64,000 nt of DNA from Deltaproteobacteria bacterium (GTDB taxonomy: Bacteria > Myxococcota_A > UBA796 > SXON01). This document shows positions 42,558 to 53,773 of this stretch, piece after piece. The notes under the pieces are model-generated. The model ran no database searches. It had not been told where the DNA came from and saw nothing but the letters and a program-made list of their open reading frames with translations. The position numbers and the translations under genes were made by a program. Each line of letters starts with the position of its first letter. The first letter of the stretch is position 1. Where the stretch lies: NCBI GenBank assembly GCA_947490345.1, contig CANLGL010000021.1, forward strand, positions 1 to 64,000, written 5' to 3'.

Positions 42558-42561
<4 letters not shown>
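42546..42561. promoter_or_regulatory. HipB-like operator O4, over the mutS2 start codon
   Basis: ACATCA-TAAT-AGATGC: perfect left arm, two changes in the right arm. Its start is 41 bases from that of O3, nearly the same as the O1-O2 distance (40 bases). Confidence 0.5.
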
Positions 42562-44940
<2,379 letters not shown>

Positions 44941-44960
<20 letters not shown>

Positions 44961-45381
44961 GGGGGTGATGCCAGCGCAGGTCGGGGAATCGCGCGAAATC
45001 ATGGTCCGCGGTGGCCAACTCGCAGCCGGTCTCGATCGCTAACGCCGCGAGCCAGGCGTCGGGGACCAGCTTGCCCGTGGCGCTGGTCGCAGCGGCGAGC
45101 CGGCCGAAGATCGACCAGCGGCGCGGTCCGGGGTTGATGATTCGACAGCCTGGGCAGGCGAGGAGCTCGTCACCGAACGCGAGCGCGGCCGCGAGCGGGG
45201 TCGGCAGCGTGAAGATGCGCGGGTTGGTCACGATCCGGACGAACGAGGCCAAGACCTCCTCCGCCAGAGCGAAAGGGGCGTCCCCGGTCACGAGATCGGT
45301 CAGCCACCGCGCGTACGCGGCATGCTCGACTGCGTCAGCGCGGTGCGCGTACACCAGCACGTTGACGTCAGGGAGCAGCAC
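44941..45381 (-). CDS. PIN-domain toxin (VapC-like)
   Basis: 146 residues from GTG 45381: LLPDVNVLVYAHRADAVEH (first Asp), EEVLASFVRIVTNPR (Glu) and LVPDAWLAALAIETGCELATADHDFARFPDLRW (two Asp). It matches VapC ribonuclease toxins. The start overlaps the antitoxin's end by 14 bases, which is why the longer frame to 45420 is rejected. Its 3' end overlaps that of mutS2 by 20 bases in convergent orientation. Confidence 0.88.
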
Positions 45382-45634
45382 GCGAGCCCGCCGAAAAGTG
45401 GGCGACGTCCTCGTCGTCAAACGCGTCGTGGATCGCCTGAGGGCTCAAGGCCATGGCCGCGCCGGGCTCCCCGAACACCACCAGCTGGAACGGCCGCCCC
45501 GCCGGCTCGGCGCGTCGGGCCAAGCGTTCGCGAAGCGCCTCGCCGATGAACGCCGACAGCGTGGCACCGCCGCGTGTGGCGGCGCGTCGGGCATCCTCGA
45601 AGAGTCCCTCATCCATCGTGATGGTGGTCCGCAT
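45368..45634 (-). CDS. Ribbon-helix-helix antitoxin (VapB-like)
   Basis: 88 residues: MRTTITMDEGLFEDARRAATRGGATLSAFIGEALRERL, the classic RHH/VapB start, then an acidic C-terminal toxin-binding arm (AIHDAFDDEDVAHF). The ATG 45634 has TATGAT seven bases upstream. The 42 extra codons of the longer open frame have no RHH character and are rejected. Confidence 0.85.
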   Translation of the reverse strand: MRTTITMDEGLFEDARRAATRGGATLSAFIGEALRERLARRAEPAGRPFQLVVFGEPGAAMALSPQAIHDAFDDEDVAHFSAGSRAAP

Positions 45635-45641
45635 ACATACG

Positions 45642-45670
45642 ATCATACGCGCCAAGCGCACCGTCGTCCA
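45642..45670 (-). promoter_or_regulatory. Promoter of the VapBC pair before mutS2's 3' end
   Basis: TATGAT (45642-45647, minus strand) with TGGACG 17 bases upstream (45665-45670). The ATG follows the -10 box by seven bases, so the message is probably leaderless. GTATG occurs repeatedly around it (direct repeats), possible antitoxin contact sites. Confidence 0.55.
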
Positions 45671-45683
45671 GATAACCTTCGCC

Positions 45684-46106
45684 ATGCTCCCCTCAAGCGA
45701 CCCCGACCTCCGCCGCATCCTGACCGAAAACCGCACTGCCGCGGTGCTCGGCGCCAAGGTCGAACCCTGGGAGGCCGCTTTCTACGTTCCGAAGTACATG
45801 GCCGAGCAGGGGTGGAGCATGATTGCGGTCAATCCGAAGCTCGCGGGTCAGGAGTGGCTGGGCGCCCCGGCCGTCGCGTCGGTCGCGGAGTTGTCGGCGC
45901 CGGTTCAGGTCATCGAGGTCTTCCGCCGCTCCGACGCGCTGGTCCCGGTGGCCCGAGAGATACTTGCGTTGCCGTGGCGGCCGTCGGTGGTCTGGTTCCA
46001 ACTCGGCATCGCCAATGACGAGGCGGCGGAGCTGCTCAGCGCGGCAGGCATCGACGTAGTCCAGGACCGCTGCATGATGCCGGAGCATCAGCGGCTGGTC
46101 GGGTGA
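45684..46106 (+). CDS. CoA-binding domain protein (YccU-like)
   Basis: 140 residues, Rossmann-type CoA-binding fold (CoA_binding_2). Seen: LTENRTAAVLGAKVEPWEAAFYVPKYMAEQGWSMIAVNPKLAGQEWLGAPAVASVAEL ... VIEVFRRSDALVPVAREILALPWRPSVVWFQLGIANDEAAELLSAAGIDVVQDRCMMPEHQRL, the standard order ending in the M-x-EH motif. ATG 45684; 49 bases from the divergent antitoxin start. Its stop overlaps the next GTG (GTGA). Biochemical role unknown. Confidence 0.88.
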   Translation: MLPSSDPDLRRILTENRTAAVLGAKVEPWEAAFYVPKYMAEQGWSMIAVNPKLAGQEWLGAPAVASVAELSAPVQVIEVFRRSDALVPVAREILALPWRPSVVWFQLGIANDEAAELLSAAGIDVVQDRCMMPEHQRLVG

Positions 46107-47689
46107 GGCGGCGGTCGCGACTGCTGCTGGCTATGGTTTTTCTCGCCCTTCTGGCGGGCGGTCTCGCGTGGTGGTTCGGGCTCTCTCCGAGCGTCGGGAT
46201 CGACCTTTCGGCGCCGGGCCCGGTCATCGCCGCGCCCCGAGCTGCGGCCGCCGTCCCCGCGCGCCGCACGCCCGCCGGCCAGACGTCGGTGCGGATGGTC
46301 GACGCCGGCGGGAACGCCGTGGAGGGCGTGCCCGTCTATGATCAGTCCGAGGACGGCATGTTCGAGGGTCCCTTCCCCCTCGGCCACTCGGATGCCGACG
46401 GGGTCTTCGTGCCGGCGACCTTCCCGGTCGAGATCAACGTCGGCGGCTGGCCGGCCACGCCCGAGAGGTTGAGCCTCCGCGACGACGGCCAGGAGCACGT
46501 GATCACCGTGGTGGAGGCCTGCGAACTCGCGCTGTCCTGGGACCCGCCACCCTCGCCGCCCCCCACGTCGTTGGTGATGCCCGGGGCACCCTGGGTGCCG
46601 ATCACGCCGGGGAATGCGCGCTTGCGCCTGCCGTGCGGCGAGCTGACGGTCACGCCGCAGACGCGGTTCAACGAGCCGGAGCGTGGCGTCCAACTCGTCG
46701 ACAACGTGATCGACACCCGAGACGGCCACGCCCACCTGAGCTGGGAGCCCCGCGAGGGGCTCACCATCTGCGTGGAAGACCTGGAGGGGCGCCGCCTGGT
46801 CGATGCGACCGTGAGCTTTTCGTGGCCCCGAGGAGACTGCTGGGGGCTGGATCCGATGGACGCATTTTTTGACGTCGAGGTCTCCGCGCCCGGCTACCTC
46901 ACCGCCGACCTGCGGCCGGAACTGCCTCTGGTGTGGTTGAAGGAGCATTACGACGTGGTCCTGGAGGACGGCCTCACGGTGAACTACACGTGTCTGCAAG
47001 ACGACGGCACCGTCGAGTGCAAGAAAAAGGACGTGGCCGGGGCCGCGTGCATCAGCGCCGAGACGCCGGACGGAGGACCCTGCGACGCCGAGCGCCAGAG
47101 CTGCGTTTGCCCTGACGCCGCCGACGCCCACCTCGTGTGCACCTTCGGTCGTTTTGCCGGCGAGCGCGCCGAAATTCACGACGGTGCGGCGCAGTTCGAA
47201 CGCACGGGCACCGCGTCGATCACTGTCCCCAGCGAGGAATTCTGTGGCGCGATGCTCACGAGGCGCGACGAGTCGACTTCGGTGTGGGTCGGCCTGCTAC
47301 GGTGCGAGGCGGGTGCGCCCTCCCGGGACCGGCTGACGGCGGGCAACTACGAACTGGTGACGTCAGGTTTGTGGGGCTACGCCTATTGGAGCGACCTTCG
47401 CCTCGCGGACGGCGAAGACAAGGTGTTTCCCCTTCGGCGCCCCACCGGCCGGGGGCTCGAGGTCGAGTGGCTCTCCGGCGAGCCGTCGGCTGAGAACCTC
47501 GCTGCCATGGTCGTCGTGCGGACTCCGAGCTTGAGGGTGAGTTACCACGACCCCGCCAGCGTCGTCGTCCCCCCCGGCGCGGAGGTCTGGGTCTGCAGCC
47601 AGGACGGCTGCTGCCACTACGACGATCCCCCAGCTCAGGTCAGCTGCGAGCCCAGCCCTGCAGTGATCCCGCCGATGCCCGAGATGTGA
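46103..47689 (+). CDS. Membrane-anchored secreted protein with Cys-rich segment
   Basis: 528 residues. An N-terminal signal anchor (LLLAMVFLALLAGGLAWWFGL), a Pro/Ala linker, carboxypeptidase-like beta domains (SVRMVDAGGNAVEGVPVYDQSEDGMFEG ... DADGVFVPATFP), a Cys-rich knot (YTCLQDDGTVECKKKDVAGAACISAETPDGGPCDAERQSCVCP, ~295-340 region with ~10 Cys) and further beta domains. Function unknown; it is probably exposed on the surface or in the periplasm. GTG start is coupled to the CoA-binding gene, which may be coincidence. Confidence 0.65.
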   Translation: MRRRSRLLLAMVFLALLAGGLAWWFGLSPSVGIDLSAPGPVIAAPRAAAAVPARRTPAGQTSVRMVDAGGNAVEGVPVYDQSEDGMFEGPFPLGHSDADGVFVPATFPVEINVGGWPATPERLSLRDDGQEHVITVVEACELALSWDPPPSPPPTSLVMPGAPWVPITPGNARLRLPCGELTVTPQTRFNEPERGVQLVDNVIDTRDGHAHLSWEPREGLTICVEDLEGRRLVDATVSFSWPRGDCWGLDPMDAFFDVEVSAPGYLTADLRPELPLVWLKEHYDVVLEDGLTVNYTCLQDDGTVECKKKDVAGAACISAETPDGGPCDAERQSCVCPDAADAHLVCTFGRFAGERAEIHDGAAQFERTGTASITVPSEEFCGAMLTRRDESTSVWVGLLRCEAGAPSRDRLTAGNYELVTSGLWGYAYWSDLRLADGEDKVFPLRRPTGRGLEVEWLSGEPSAENLAAMVVVRTPSLRVSYHDPASVVVPPGAEVWVCSQDGCCHYDDPPAQVSCEPSPAVIPPMPEM

Positions 47690-47692
47690 CCC

Positions 47693-48466
47693 CTACTCCA
47701 CCACCTCTTCGCCCATCACGTGCAGCTCGGTGCCTTCGAAGTAGTCGATCGTCCCGTCGATGAGCTGATCGAGCCACCACTCGATGTCGACCGTGTCCTC
47801 GTCAAGCGGGCTCTCGATCTCGGTCCAACTCCCGTTGTACCAGACGAGCTCGCCGTCGATCTCGGTCCACAACTCGATGGTGAACCCGACCACCAGCTCG
47901 GTACCCAGCGCGTCGACCGGCTGCTCGCCCTCGGGCACGAGGCTGATCATCGCCAGGGTGTGGTCGCCAATCCAGCGGTAGTCCTTGTCCATTCCGTAGG
48001 CGACGGTGAAGGCGAAGCCCTCCTTCTCGACCTCGTTCCAGGTGTCGAGCGGGCCGCCGGCGAGGAACTCGGCTTCCGTGCCGCCGGTGATCTCGCGGGA
48101 CCACAACTTGTAGGTCTCGTGGGGGAAACTCTGGTCGGGTTCGGGGACGCTGGTCGCGTACTCCGCGACCGTCCCGCGCATCTTCGAGAAAACCGCGCAG
48201 CCGGCCGTGTGCTCCCAGATCGCGGCGTCGGAGTGCTCGAACATCTCCACGTCTTCCGGGGTCAGCGGGTCGAAGTAGAACCCGCCCGCTTCGTCGCCCA
48301 CCTCGTCGGCGACCAGGTCGATGAGGACCTCGATCTGCTCGCTGGCGTCCTCTTCATAGAAGCGCTGCAGCGCCAGGAGCGACTGCGATTCCAAGGTGGG
48401 GGGCGCCACCTCCGCTTCCACTTCGACGCAGGCCACAAGCAGGGAGAGGAGGGTCACGCCGCGCAC
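47693..48466 (-). CDS. Secreted lipoprotein, hypothetical
   Basis: 257 residues with a lipoprotein signal (LLSLLVAC). Highly acidic, Glu/Asp/Trp-rich body (AIWEHTAGCAVF ... WNEVEKEGFAFTVAYGMDKDYRWIGDHTLAMISLVPEGEQPVDALGTELVVGFTIELWTEIDGELVWYN region). One free Cys pair. The family was not recognised. It converges on the 46103 gene with a three-base gap. Confidence 0.65.
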   Translation of the reverse strand: MRGVTLLSLLVACVEVEAEVAPPTLESQSLLALQRFYEEDASEQIEVLIDLVADEVGDEAGGFYFDPLTPEDVEMFEHSDAAIWEHTAGCAVFSKMRGTVAEYATSVPEPDQSFPHETYKLWSREITGGTEAEFLAGGPLDTWNEVEKEGFAFTVAYGMDKDYRWIGDHTLAMISLVPEGEQPVDALGTELVVGFTIELWTEIDGELVWYNGSWTEIESPLDEDTVDIEWWLDQLIDGTIDYFEGTELHVMGEEVVE

Positions 48467-48504
48467 GGTACCACGGCTCTTCGCGAGAGGATACGGCCGC
48501 GGCG

Positions 48505-49440
48505 ATGGCGGCTGGCGGGCACGATCACGATCACGGGCACCACAGCCACGATCACGGTCATCACCACGCGCACTCGCGCATCCGGGACGAGCGGCGCCTC
48601 TTCGCCACGCTGCTTCTCGGCGTGGCCTACATGGGGGTCGAGGCGGTCGGGGGTTGGCTCACCGGCTCGCTGGCGCTCATGGCGGATGCCGGACACATGC
48701 TGTCCGACGCGGCGGCGCTGGGGGTGACGCTGTTCGCGTTGCGCATGGCGAGATTGCCGGAAGATCACCGTCGCACCTATGGATATCATCGCGCCGAGGT
48801 GCTGGCGGCGGTGGTCAACGGTGCGGCGCTCCTCGCCATTGGCGTCGGCGTGCTGGTCGAGGGCCTGCGCCGCCTCGGGCAGCCGACCGAGGTTCAGCCG
48901 GGCCCGATGATCGCGATTGCGGCGGGCGGCCTCGTCGTGAATCTCATCGGGCTCGCCATCCTCAGCGGGGCCGATCGCAGCGGGCTCAACGTGCGAGGGG
49001 CCTGGCTCCATCTGCTCTCCGATTCCCTCGGCAGCGCCGGCGCCATCGTCGCGGGTGTGGCGGTGTGGGCGTTCGGGTGGGGCTGGGCCGACCCCGTCGC
49101 CAGTCTGCTCATCGCGCTGCTCGTGCTCCGGAGCGCCTACATGCTGCTCGAAGAGTGTGTCGGCGTGCTCATGGAGACCGCGCCGGCCCACATCGACACC
49201 GAGAAACTGCGGGCCAGGCTCATTGCGGTTCATGGGGTCGCCAGTGTCCATGACGTGCACGTGTGGACGATCACCAGCGGGATGATCTCGATGAGCGGCC
49301 ACCTCGTCGCCGCGCCAGGCCAGGATGCGGGCGCGATCCTTCAGGCGGCGGCGGCGTGCCTGCGGGACGAGTTCGGGATTTCGCACAGCACGATCCAGGT
49401 CGAGCCGGAGGGATTCGTCGAGGACGCCTTGCATCGATGA
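48505..49440 (+). CDS. Cation diffusion facilitator (CzcD/ZitB-type)
   Basis: 311 residues: His-rich cytoplasmic N-terminus (GHDHDHGHHSHDHGHHHAHS), six predicted helices, metal-binding HxxxD/DxxxD pairs in TM2 (ADAGHMLSDAAAL) and TM5 (HLLSDSLGSAG), and a C-terminal cytoplasmic domain (VHGVASVHDVHVWTITSGMISMSGHLV). It exports Zn2+ or a similar divalent metal against protons. It is followed by the SPFH gene after 34 bases. Confidence 0.92.
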   Translation: MAAGGHDHDHGHHSHDHGHHHAHSRIRDERRLFATLLLGVAYMGVEAVGGWLTGSLALMADAGHMLSDAAALGVTLFALRMARLPEDHRRTYGYHRAEVLAAVVNGAALLAIGVGVLVEGLRRLGQPTEVQPGPMIAIAAGGLVVNLIGLAILSGADRSGLNVRGAWLHLLSDSLGSAGAIVAGVAVWAFGWGWADPVASLLIALLVLRSAYMLLEECVGVLMETAPAHIDTEKLRARLIAVHGVASVHDVHVWTITSGMISMSGHLVAAPGQDAGAILQAAAACLRDEFGISHSTIQVEPEGFVEDALHR

Positions 49441-49474
49441 CGGCCGACGGCCCAACGGTGATTATCATTGGCAC

Positions 49475-50374
49475 ATGGTCCTCTTCGTCCTTGGTGGTGT
49501 CCTCCTCGTCGTCGCTGCCGTTGTCCGGAGCGCTGACATTCGTCTCGCCCCGCTCGCGCGGGTCCTCAACGTCATCGGCCCGTTGATGATGGTGGGTGCG
49601 GCGATCCTGTCCGCCGCGGTCGCCGTCGACGCCGGCGTGATTGGGGTGGTCAAGCTCTTCGGCAAGGTCTCCCCCGACGTGCTCGAGCCGGGCCTTCACC
49701 TCGTCAATCCCCTCGCCAACGTCGTCCACATGGACGGCAAGACGCGCAACTACACCATGAGCGCCCTCCATGACGAAGGGCAGGTCCAGGGAGATGACGC
49801 GATCCGCGCGCTCACCTCTGACGGCCTCGAGGTGATCATCGACATGACCGTGCTCTACCGGGTGCTCCCGAGCGAAGCGCCCAAGCTCCTCAGCGAGGTC
49901 GGCGTCAACTACGAAGAGAGTGTCATCCGCCCCATCGCGCGCTCCCGCGTCCGGGACGCCGCCGTCTACTACCAGGCGGTGCAGCTCTACACCGAGAAGC
50001 GCGACGAGTTCCAGCTCAAGATCAGCGAGTCGATCACCACCGAGCTGGCCGCCCGCAGCATCGTGGTGGAGAGCATCCTGTTGCGCAATCTGTCCCTGCC
50101 GGCGTCGGTGAAGACCACCATCGAAGGCAAGATCCAGGCCGAGCAGGAGTCGCAGAAGATGGTCTTCGTGTTGCAGAAGGAGCAGCAGGAGGCCGAGCGC
50201 AAACGCGTCGAGGCGCAGGGCATCGCCGACTACCAACGCATCATCTCGGCCAGCCTCAACGACAACCAGCTCCGCTACGAGCAAATCAAGGCCTACAAGG
50301 AGCTGGCGACCAGCGCCAACGCCAAGGTCATCGTCCTGAACGGGGACACGCCGATCATCCTCGGCGGGCAGTAG
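49475..50374 (+). CDS. SPFH/prohibitin-family membrane protein
   Basis: 299 residues: two N-terminal hydrophobic segments, then a SPFH/Band 7 domain (VVKLFGKVSPDVLEPGLHLVNPLANVVHMDGKTRNYTMSALHDEG ... DGLEVIIDMTVLYRVLPSEAPKLLSEVGVNYEESVIRPIARSRVRDAAVYY) and a C-terminal coiled coil rich in Glu/Gln (QAEQESQKMVFVLQKEQQEAERKRVEAQG). Such proteins form ring-like membrane scaffolds and often regulate proteases. ATG 49475; the frame upstream overlaps the CDF gene. Confidence 0.88.
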   Translation: MVLFVLGGVLLVVAAVVRSADIRLAPLARVLNVIGPLMMVGAAILSAAVAVDAGVIGVVKLFGKVSPDVLEPGLHLVNPLANVVHMDGKTRNYTMSALHDEGQVQGDDAIRALTSDGLEVIIDMTVLYRVLPSEAPKLLSEVGVNYEESVIRPIARSRVRDAAVYYQAVQLYTEKRDEFQLKISESITTELAARSIVVESILLRNLSLPASVKTTIEGKIQAEQESQKMVFVLQKEQQEAERKRVEAQGIADYQRIISASLNDNQLRYEQIKAYKELATSANAKVIVLNGDTPIILGGQ

Positions 50375-50379
50375 TCGTT

Positions 50380-51735
50380 TCAGCCGCCCCACTTCCCGAG
50401 CACGTCGCCGACACGACGGACCTCGTCGATGCGGAGGCGGCCGGCGTATTCGACGCCCGGCGGCACCCACGCGCGACGCAGCCCGTGCCGCTCGGCCTCG
50501 CGCAGGCGCACTTGCGGCATCCCGACGCCCCGGACCTCGCCCACCAGGCCCACTTCGCCCAGCACGATGAGGTCGGCCGGCAGCGCCTCACCCCGCGCGC
50601 TGGACGCGATCGCCATCGCCACCGCGAGGTCGGCTGCTGGCTCGTCGACCTGCAAGCCGCCCGCGACGCTGACGAACACGTCGCGATCGCACAGATCGAG
50701 CCCGGCGCGCCCCAGCACCGCGAGCAGCATGGAGAGCCGACCCCGCTCGAAGCCCAGCACCGTCCGCGCGGGCGTGCCCTGGGTGGGCCGACCCACCAGG
50801 GCCTGAACTTCGACGAGCAGCGGGCGTGACCCCACCATCGCGCAGGTGACCACCGTCCCCGCGGCGTCGGGCAGCCGTTCCCGCAACAGGCGCGCCGAAG
50901 CGTCCGGCACCTCCACCAGGCCCTCCTCCCGCATTTCGAACAGGCCAATCTCCCCGGTGCTGCCGAAGCGGTTCTTGGTGGCGCGTACGACCCGCAGCGC
51001 GGTCGCGCCGTCGCCTTCGACGTAAAGCACGGTGTCGACGAGGTGCTCCAGCGTCCGCGGGCCGGCGAGGTTGCCATCCTTGGTCACGTGCCCGACCAGG
51101 AACGTGGCGATGTCCTTGGACTTGGCCAGGAGCATCGCGCGGTGCCCCACCTCGCGCACCTGGCCGATGCTGCCCGGCACGCCGTTGAGCTCGGGGTCCG
51201 ACAAGGTCTGCACCGAGTCCAGCACCAACATCTTCGGCTTGACCTCGTCCACCGCGTCCAACACCGCGGTGATCGACGTTTCAGCGAGGAGCCACAGCTG
51301 GTCGGACAGCACCCCCAGCCGCTCTGCCCGCAACCGTACTTGCCGCGCCGACTCCTCAGCGCTGACGTAGAGCACCCGGATTCCCCGCTTCGCGAACGCG
51401 TCCGCCGTCGTGAGCAAAAGCGTACTTTTTCCCACGCCAGGATCGCCCCCGACCAGCGTCAGCGAGCCGGTGACGAGGCCCCCGCCCAGCACCCGGTCCA
51501 GCTCACCGATGCCGATGCGCAGACGGACTTCGCCCCCGGCGTCGCCGCTGGTGTCGGTGATCGGGCGGGCGCGCGTGGGCGGGCGCGGCCCCTTGCTGGC
51601 CGCCCGCGGCGCCTCGCCCCCCTGCACTTCCTCAACCAGGGTGTTCCAACCGCCACAAGCGACACAGCGCCCCATCCACGAGTGGACCATGTGCCCGCAC
51701 TGCTGGCACACAAACGCCGTCTTCACCTTGGCCAT
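50380..51735 (-). CDS. radA: DNA repair protein RadA
   Basis: 451 residues. Zn finger C10-x2-C13 ... C24-x2-C27, Walker A GGDPGVGKST (96-105), the RadA-specific KNRFGS motif (254-259) and the Lon-like C-terminal domain (VAGGLQVDEPAADLAVAMAIASSARGEALPADLIVLGEVGLVGEVRGV). It is a branch-migration helicase in recombination repair. It converges on the SPFH gene with a five-base gap. Confidence 0.95.
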   Translation of the reverse strand: MAKVKTAFVCQQCGHMVHSWMGRCVACGGWNTLVEEVQGGEAPRAASKGPRPPTRARPITDTSGDAGGEVRLRIGIGELDRVLGGGLVTGSLTLVGGDPGVGKSTLLLTTADAFAKRGIRVLYVSAEESARQVRLRAERLGVLSDQLWLLAETSITAVLDAVDEVKPKMLVLDSVQTLSDPELNGVPGSIGQVREVGHRAMLLAKSKDIATFLVGHVTKDGNLAGPRTLEHLVDTVLYVEGDGATALRVVRATKNRFGSTGEIGLFEMREEGLVEVPDASARLLRERLPDAAGTVVTCAMVGSRPLLVEVQALVGRPTQGTPARTVLGFERGRLSMLLAVLGRAGLDLCDRDVFVSVAGGLQVDEPAADLAVAMAIASSARGEALPADLIVLGEVGLVGEVRGVGMPQVRLREAERHGLRRAWVPPGVEYAGRLRIDEVRRVGDVLGKWGG

Positions 51736-51790
51736 CCCGCTCGCCTATCCGGGGGGCCTGCCAGAATTTGGCGGGATAGCTTCGCCGGCG

Positions 51791-52639
51791 ATGTTGACGC
51801 TCTGTCGTTGGGGGAAAGCCGACTACGAAGTGGGGCCGCTCCTCGGCCTGCCTGCGGAGGTCGAGCTCGTCGATGAGCCCCGTGCGGCCGATGTCGTGGT
51901 GGTGCCGAGCACCCAGCGGGTCACGCCGTCCGATGTGCCGCGGGCGCGGCTGGTCATCACCACCACCTCGGGTTTTGACAACCTCGACGTGCCGTCTCTG
52001 CGCGCCGCCGGGGTGCGCTGTGCGCGCCTGCCGCTGGTGCGTCGCGACGCGGTCGTGCAGACGACCCTGGGAATGATCCTGTCGCTCACCCGGCGGTTTG
52101 GTCCGTTTGGCGAGGCGGCCCGGGCAGGTCAGTGGGACCGGAAGCAACTCGATCGCTACGATGCCCGCTTGGTTGGACGCGTGGCGGTGGTGGGGATGGG
52201 CGTCATCGGGACAAAGATGGCGTCGGTGCTCGGGGTGCTCGGCGCCGAGGTCGTCGAGGTCCGTGACGGGCAAGCGATTCCCCGCGATGTGGATGTGCTC
52301 ACCCTCCACGCCAGCCTCACGCGGACCAACCACAAGCTCGTCGATGCCGCGCTCATCGCGTCGTTGCGGCCGGGCTGCGTGGTGGTGAACACCGCGCGTG
52401 GCAAGCTCCTCGACGTCGCCGCCGCCTACCGTGCGGTCGTGGCCGGCCACCTCGGCGGACTCGGTGTGGACGTGTTTCCGGAGGAGCCAGCGGCGCTCGC
52501 CGGGTTCACCCACCCGCGCGTCATCGTGACGCCGCATGCCGCGGGCTGGCACCCCGGTCTGAGCGCAGGCATCAGCGATGGGGTGGCCGCGGCGGTCAGG
52601 GCGTTGCTTGCGGGTGAAGCGATTCCCTGGGCGGTGTGA
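51791..52639 (+). CDS. NAD-dependent 2-hydroxyacid dehydrogenase
   Basis: 282 residues. A D-2-hydroxyacid dehydrogenase with dinucleotide motif GMGVIG, catalytic Arg in NTARGKLLD, Glu in VDVFPEEPAAL and His in TPHAAGWHPG. It is shorter than typical members (~320), with a compact N-terminal half. The ATG 51791 start gives the usual fold; longer upstream frame is radA antisense. Substrate unknown; it may act on a small 2-oxoacid. Confidence 0.85.
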   Translation: MLTLCRWGKADYEVGPLLGLPAEVELVDEPRAADVVVVPSTQRVTPSDVPRARLVITTTSGFDNLDVPSLRAAGVRCARLPLVRRDAVVQTTLGMILSLTRRFGPFGEAARAGQWDRKQLDRYDARLVGRVAVVGMGVIGTKMASVLGVLGAEVVEVRDGQAIPRDVDVLTLHASLTRTNHKLVDAALIASLRPGCVVVNTARGKLLDVAAAYRAVVAGHLGGLGVDVFPEEPAALAGFTHPRVIVTPHAAGWHPGLSAGISDGVAAAVRALLAGEAIPWAV

Positions 52640-52662
52640 GGGGGAGCGGTGCTCGGTGTTCG

Positions 52663-52973
52663 CTACGGCAAGAAGGTCAGCGGGTAGGACACGACGACCC
52701 GGCTGCCATCCGTCGGCGCGGGGAAACTGAACATGAAAATGCGTCCATTGACGCAGTCGTCGCCTGCCCTTGGAGTCTGGGGTCCCGGCGCAGTTCGCGT
52801 TGGTAGCAGTACGTCCAGGTTGACCACCCGGCCCTGAGTTGGAGCCGTGGTGTCCGGGACGGTCTTCGGCGAGTCCGGACCCGTTGATGCGGATCGAGGT
52901 GGAGCCGCCCGTGGACCGGAGGCGAATCGTCTGCCGAGTGGGCCAGGGCCGTAAAAGCCAAAAGTGTCAGCAT
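52663..52973 (-). pseudogene. Degenerate secreted-protein gene (frameshifted)
   Basis: ATG 52973 begins a signal peptide (MLTLLAFTALAHSADDSPPV). The same strand, in another frame, then reads STSIRINGSGLAED and, in a third frame, VPDTTAPTQGRVVNLDVLLPTRTAPGPQTPRAGDDCVNGRIFMFSFPAPTDGSRVVVSYPLTFLP-stop, a C-terminus like those of secreted myxobacterial proteins. Two frameshifts would be needed to join them. Either it is a recent pseudogene or the sequence contains errors here. The 53-base region after it (to 53040) and the rest of 52974-53039 show nothing else. Confidence 0.5.
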
Positions 52974-53039
52974 CGAGCGCGAGTAACCCAACGGGACAGC
53001 GGTGTCTTCGGCCCCGTCGGGGGTGGGTGATCGACCGTC

Positions 53040-53684
53040 CTACGCCCGCCCGGGCCCCTCGACCCACCGGCCCAGCATCGGAACCAGGAGATACACGACA
53101 AGCCCGAACGCAGCGGTGACGCCTATGTCCTCGGGCTGCGGACCGTAGTAGCCCGCGACGGCAAGGAGGCCGAGGCTCCCGGCGAGCACCACGCGCCGAC
53201 CAGGGGCGACCGTCTGCCCCGGGCCGCGCGACCACAGCCAGCCGCCCAGGGTGAGCAGGCCCGCTTCGAGCAGGAACGACGCCTCGCGATGTTGCCAGAG
53301 CCCGAAGCCGAACTTGGGGCCGGAATTACCCGCGAAGGGCAGGTCGGCCACGTGCATCGGCAGATCGAGAAACCAGTGCGAGAGGACGGCCAACCCCGTG
53401 GCGACCGCCACGGCGGGCCTTGCGAGGGCGAATTGCACGATGAGCCCGACGCCCGCGCTCCACGCCAGCGCGGCGATCAATGAGTGGCTCCAGACCACCT
53501 GCTCCAGGACCAGCCCATTGCTGGCCGTGAATCCGGGCTGGATGCGCGCGACCTCGACGCCGCTGAGCACGAACAGGCCCCAGGCGATGTCGACCGCTTG
53601 GACGCCGACGAAGAGCAGCCAGAGCGGGGTTCGCGGAAAGAGGGCCTTGATGGCGAGAGCAGGAGCGTAGTGCCCGGCGAGCAT
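53040..53684 (-). CDS. Polytopic membrane protein, metal-dependent hydrolase-like
   Basis: 214 residues from ATG 53684, about six hydrophobic segments, with WSHSLIAALAWSAG and LSHWFLDLPMHVADLPF, two His/Asp motifs reminiscent of the YdjM/DUF457 fold. GTG 53717 is a longer alternative. Single gene, divergent from the TonB receptor operon with ~90 bases between. Function unknown. Confidence 0.6.
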   Translation of the reverse strand: MLAGHYAPALAIKALFPRTPLWLLFVGVQAVDIAWGLFVLSGVEVARIQPGFTASNGLVLEQVVWSHSLIAALAWSAGVGLIVQFALARPAVAVATGLAVLSHWFLDLPMHVADLPFAGNSGPKFGFGLWQHREASFLLEAGLLTLGGWLWSRGPGQTVAPGRRVVLAGSLGLLAVAGYYGPQPEDIGVTAAFGLVVYLLVPMLGRWVEGPGRA

Positions 53685-53773
53685 GGCGCGAGGGTACCAC
53701 GTGGGGCCGGGCGACAAGGCACCGACACGCCTTCGACATCGCCACCCGGGCGCCGCAATAGCCTCGGCCGCGG

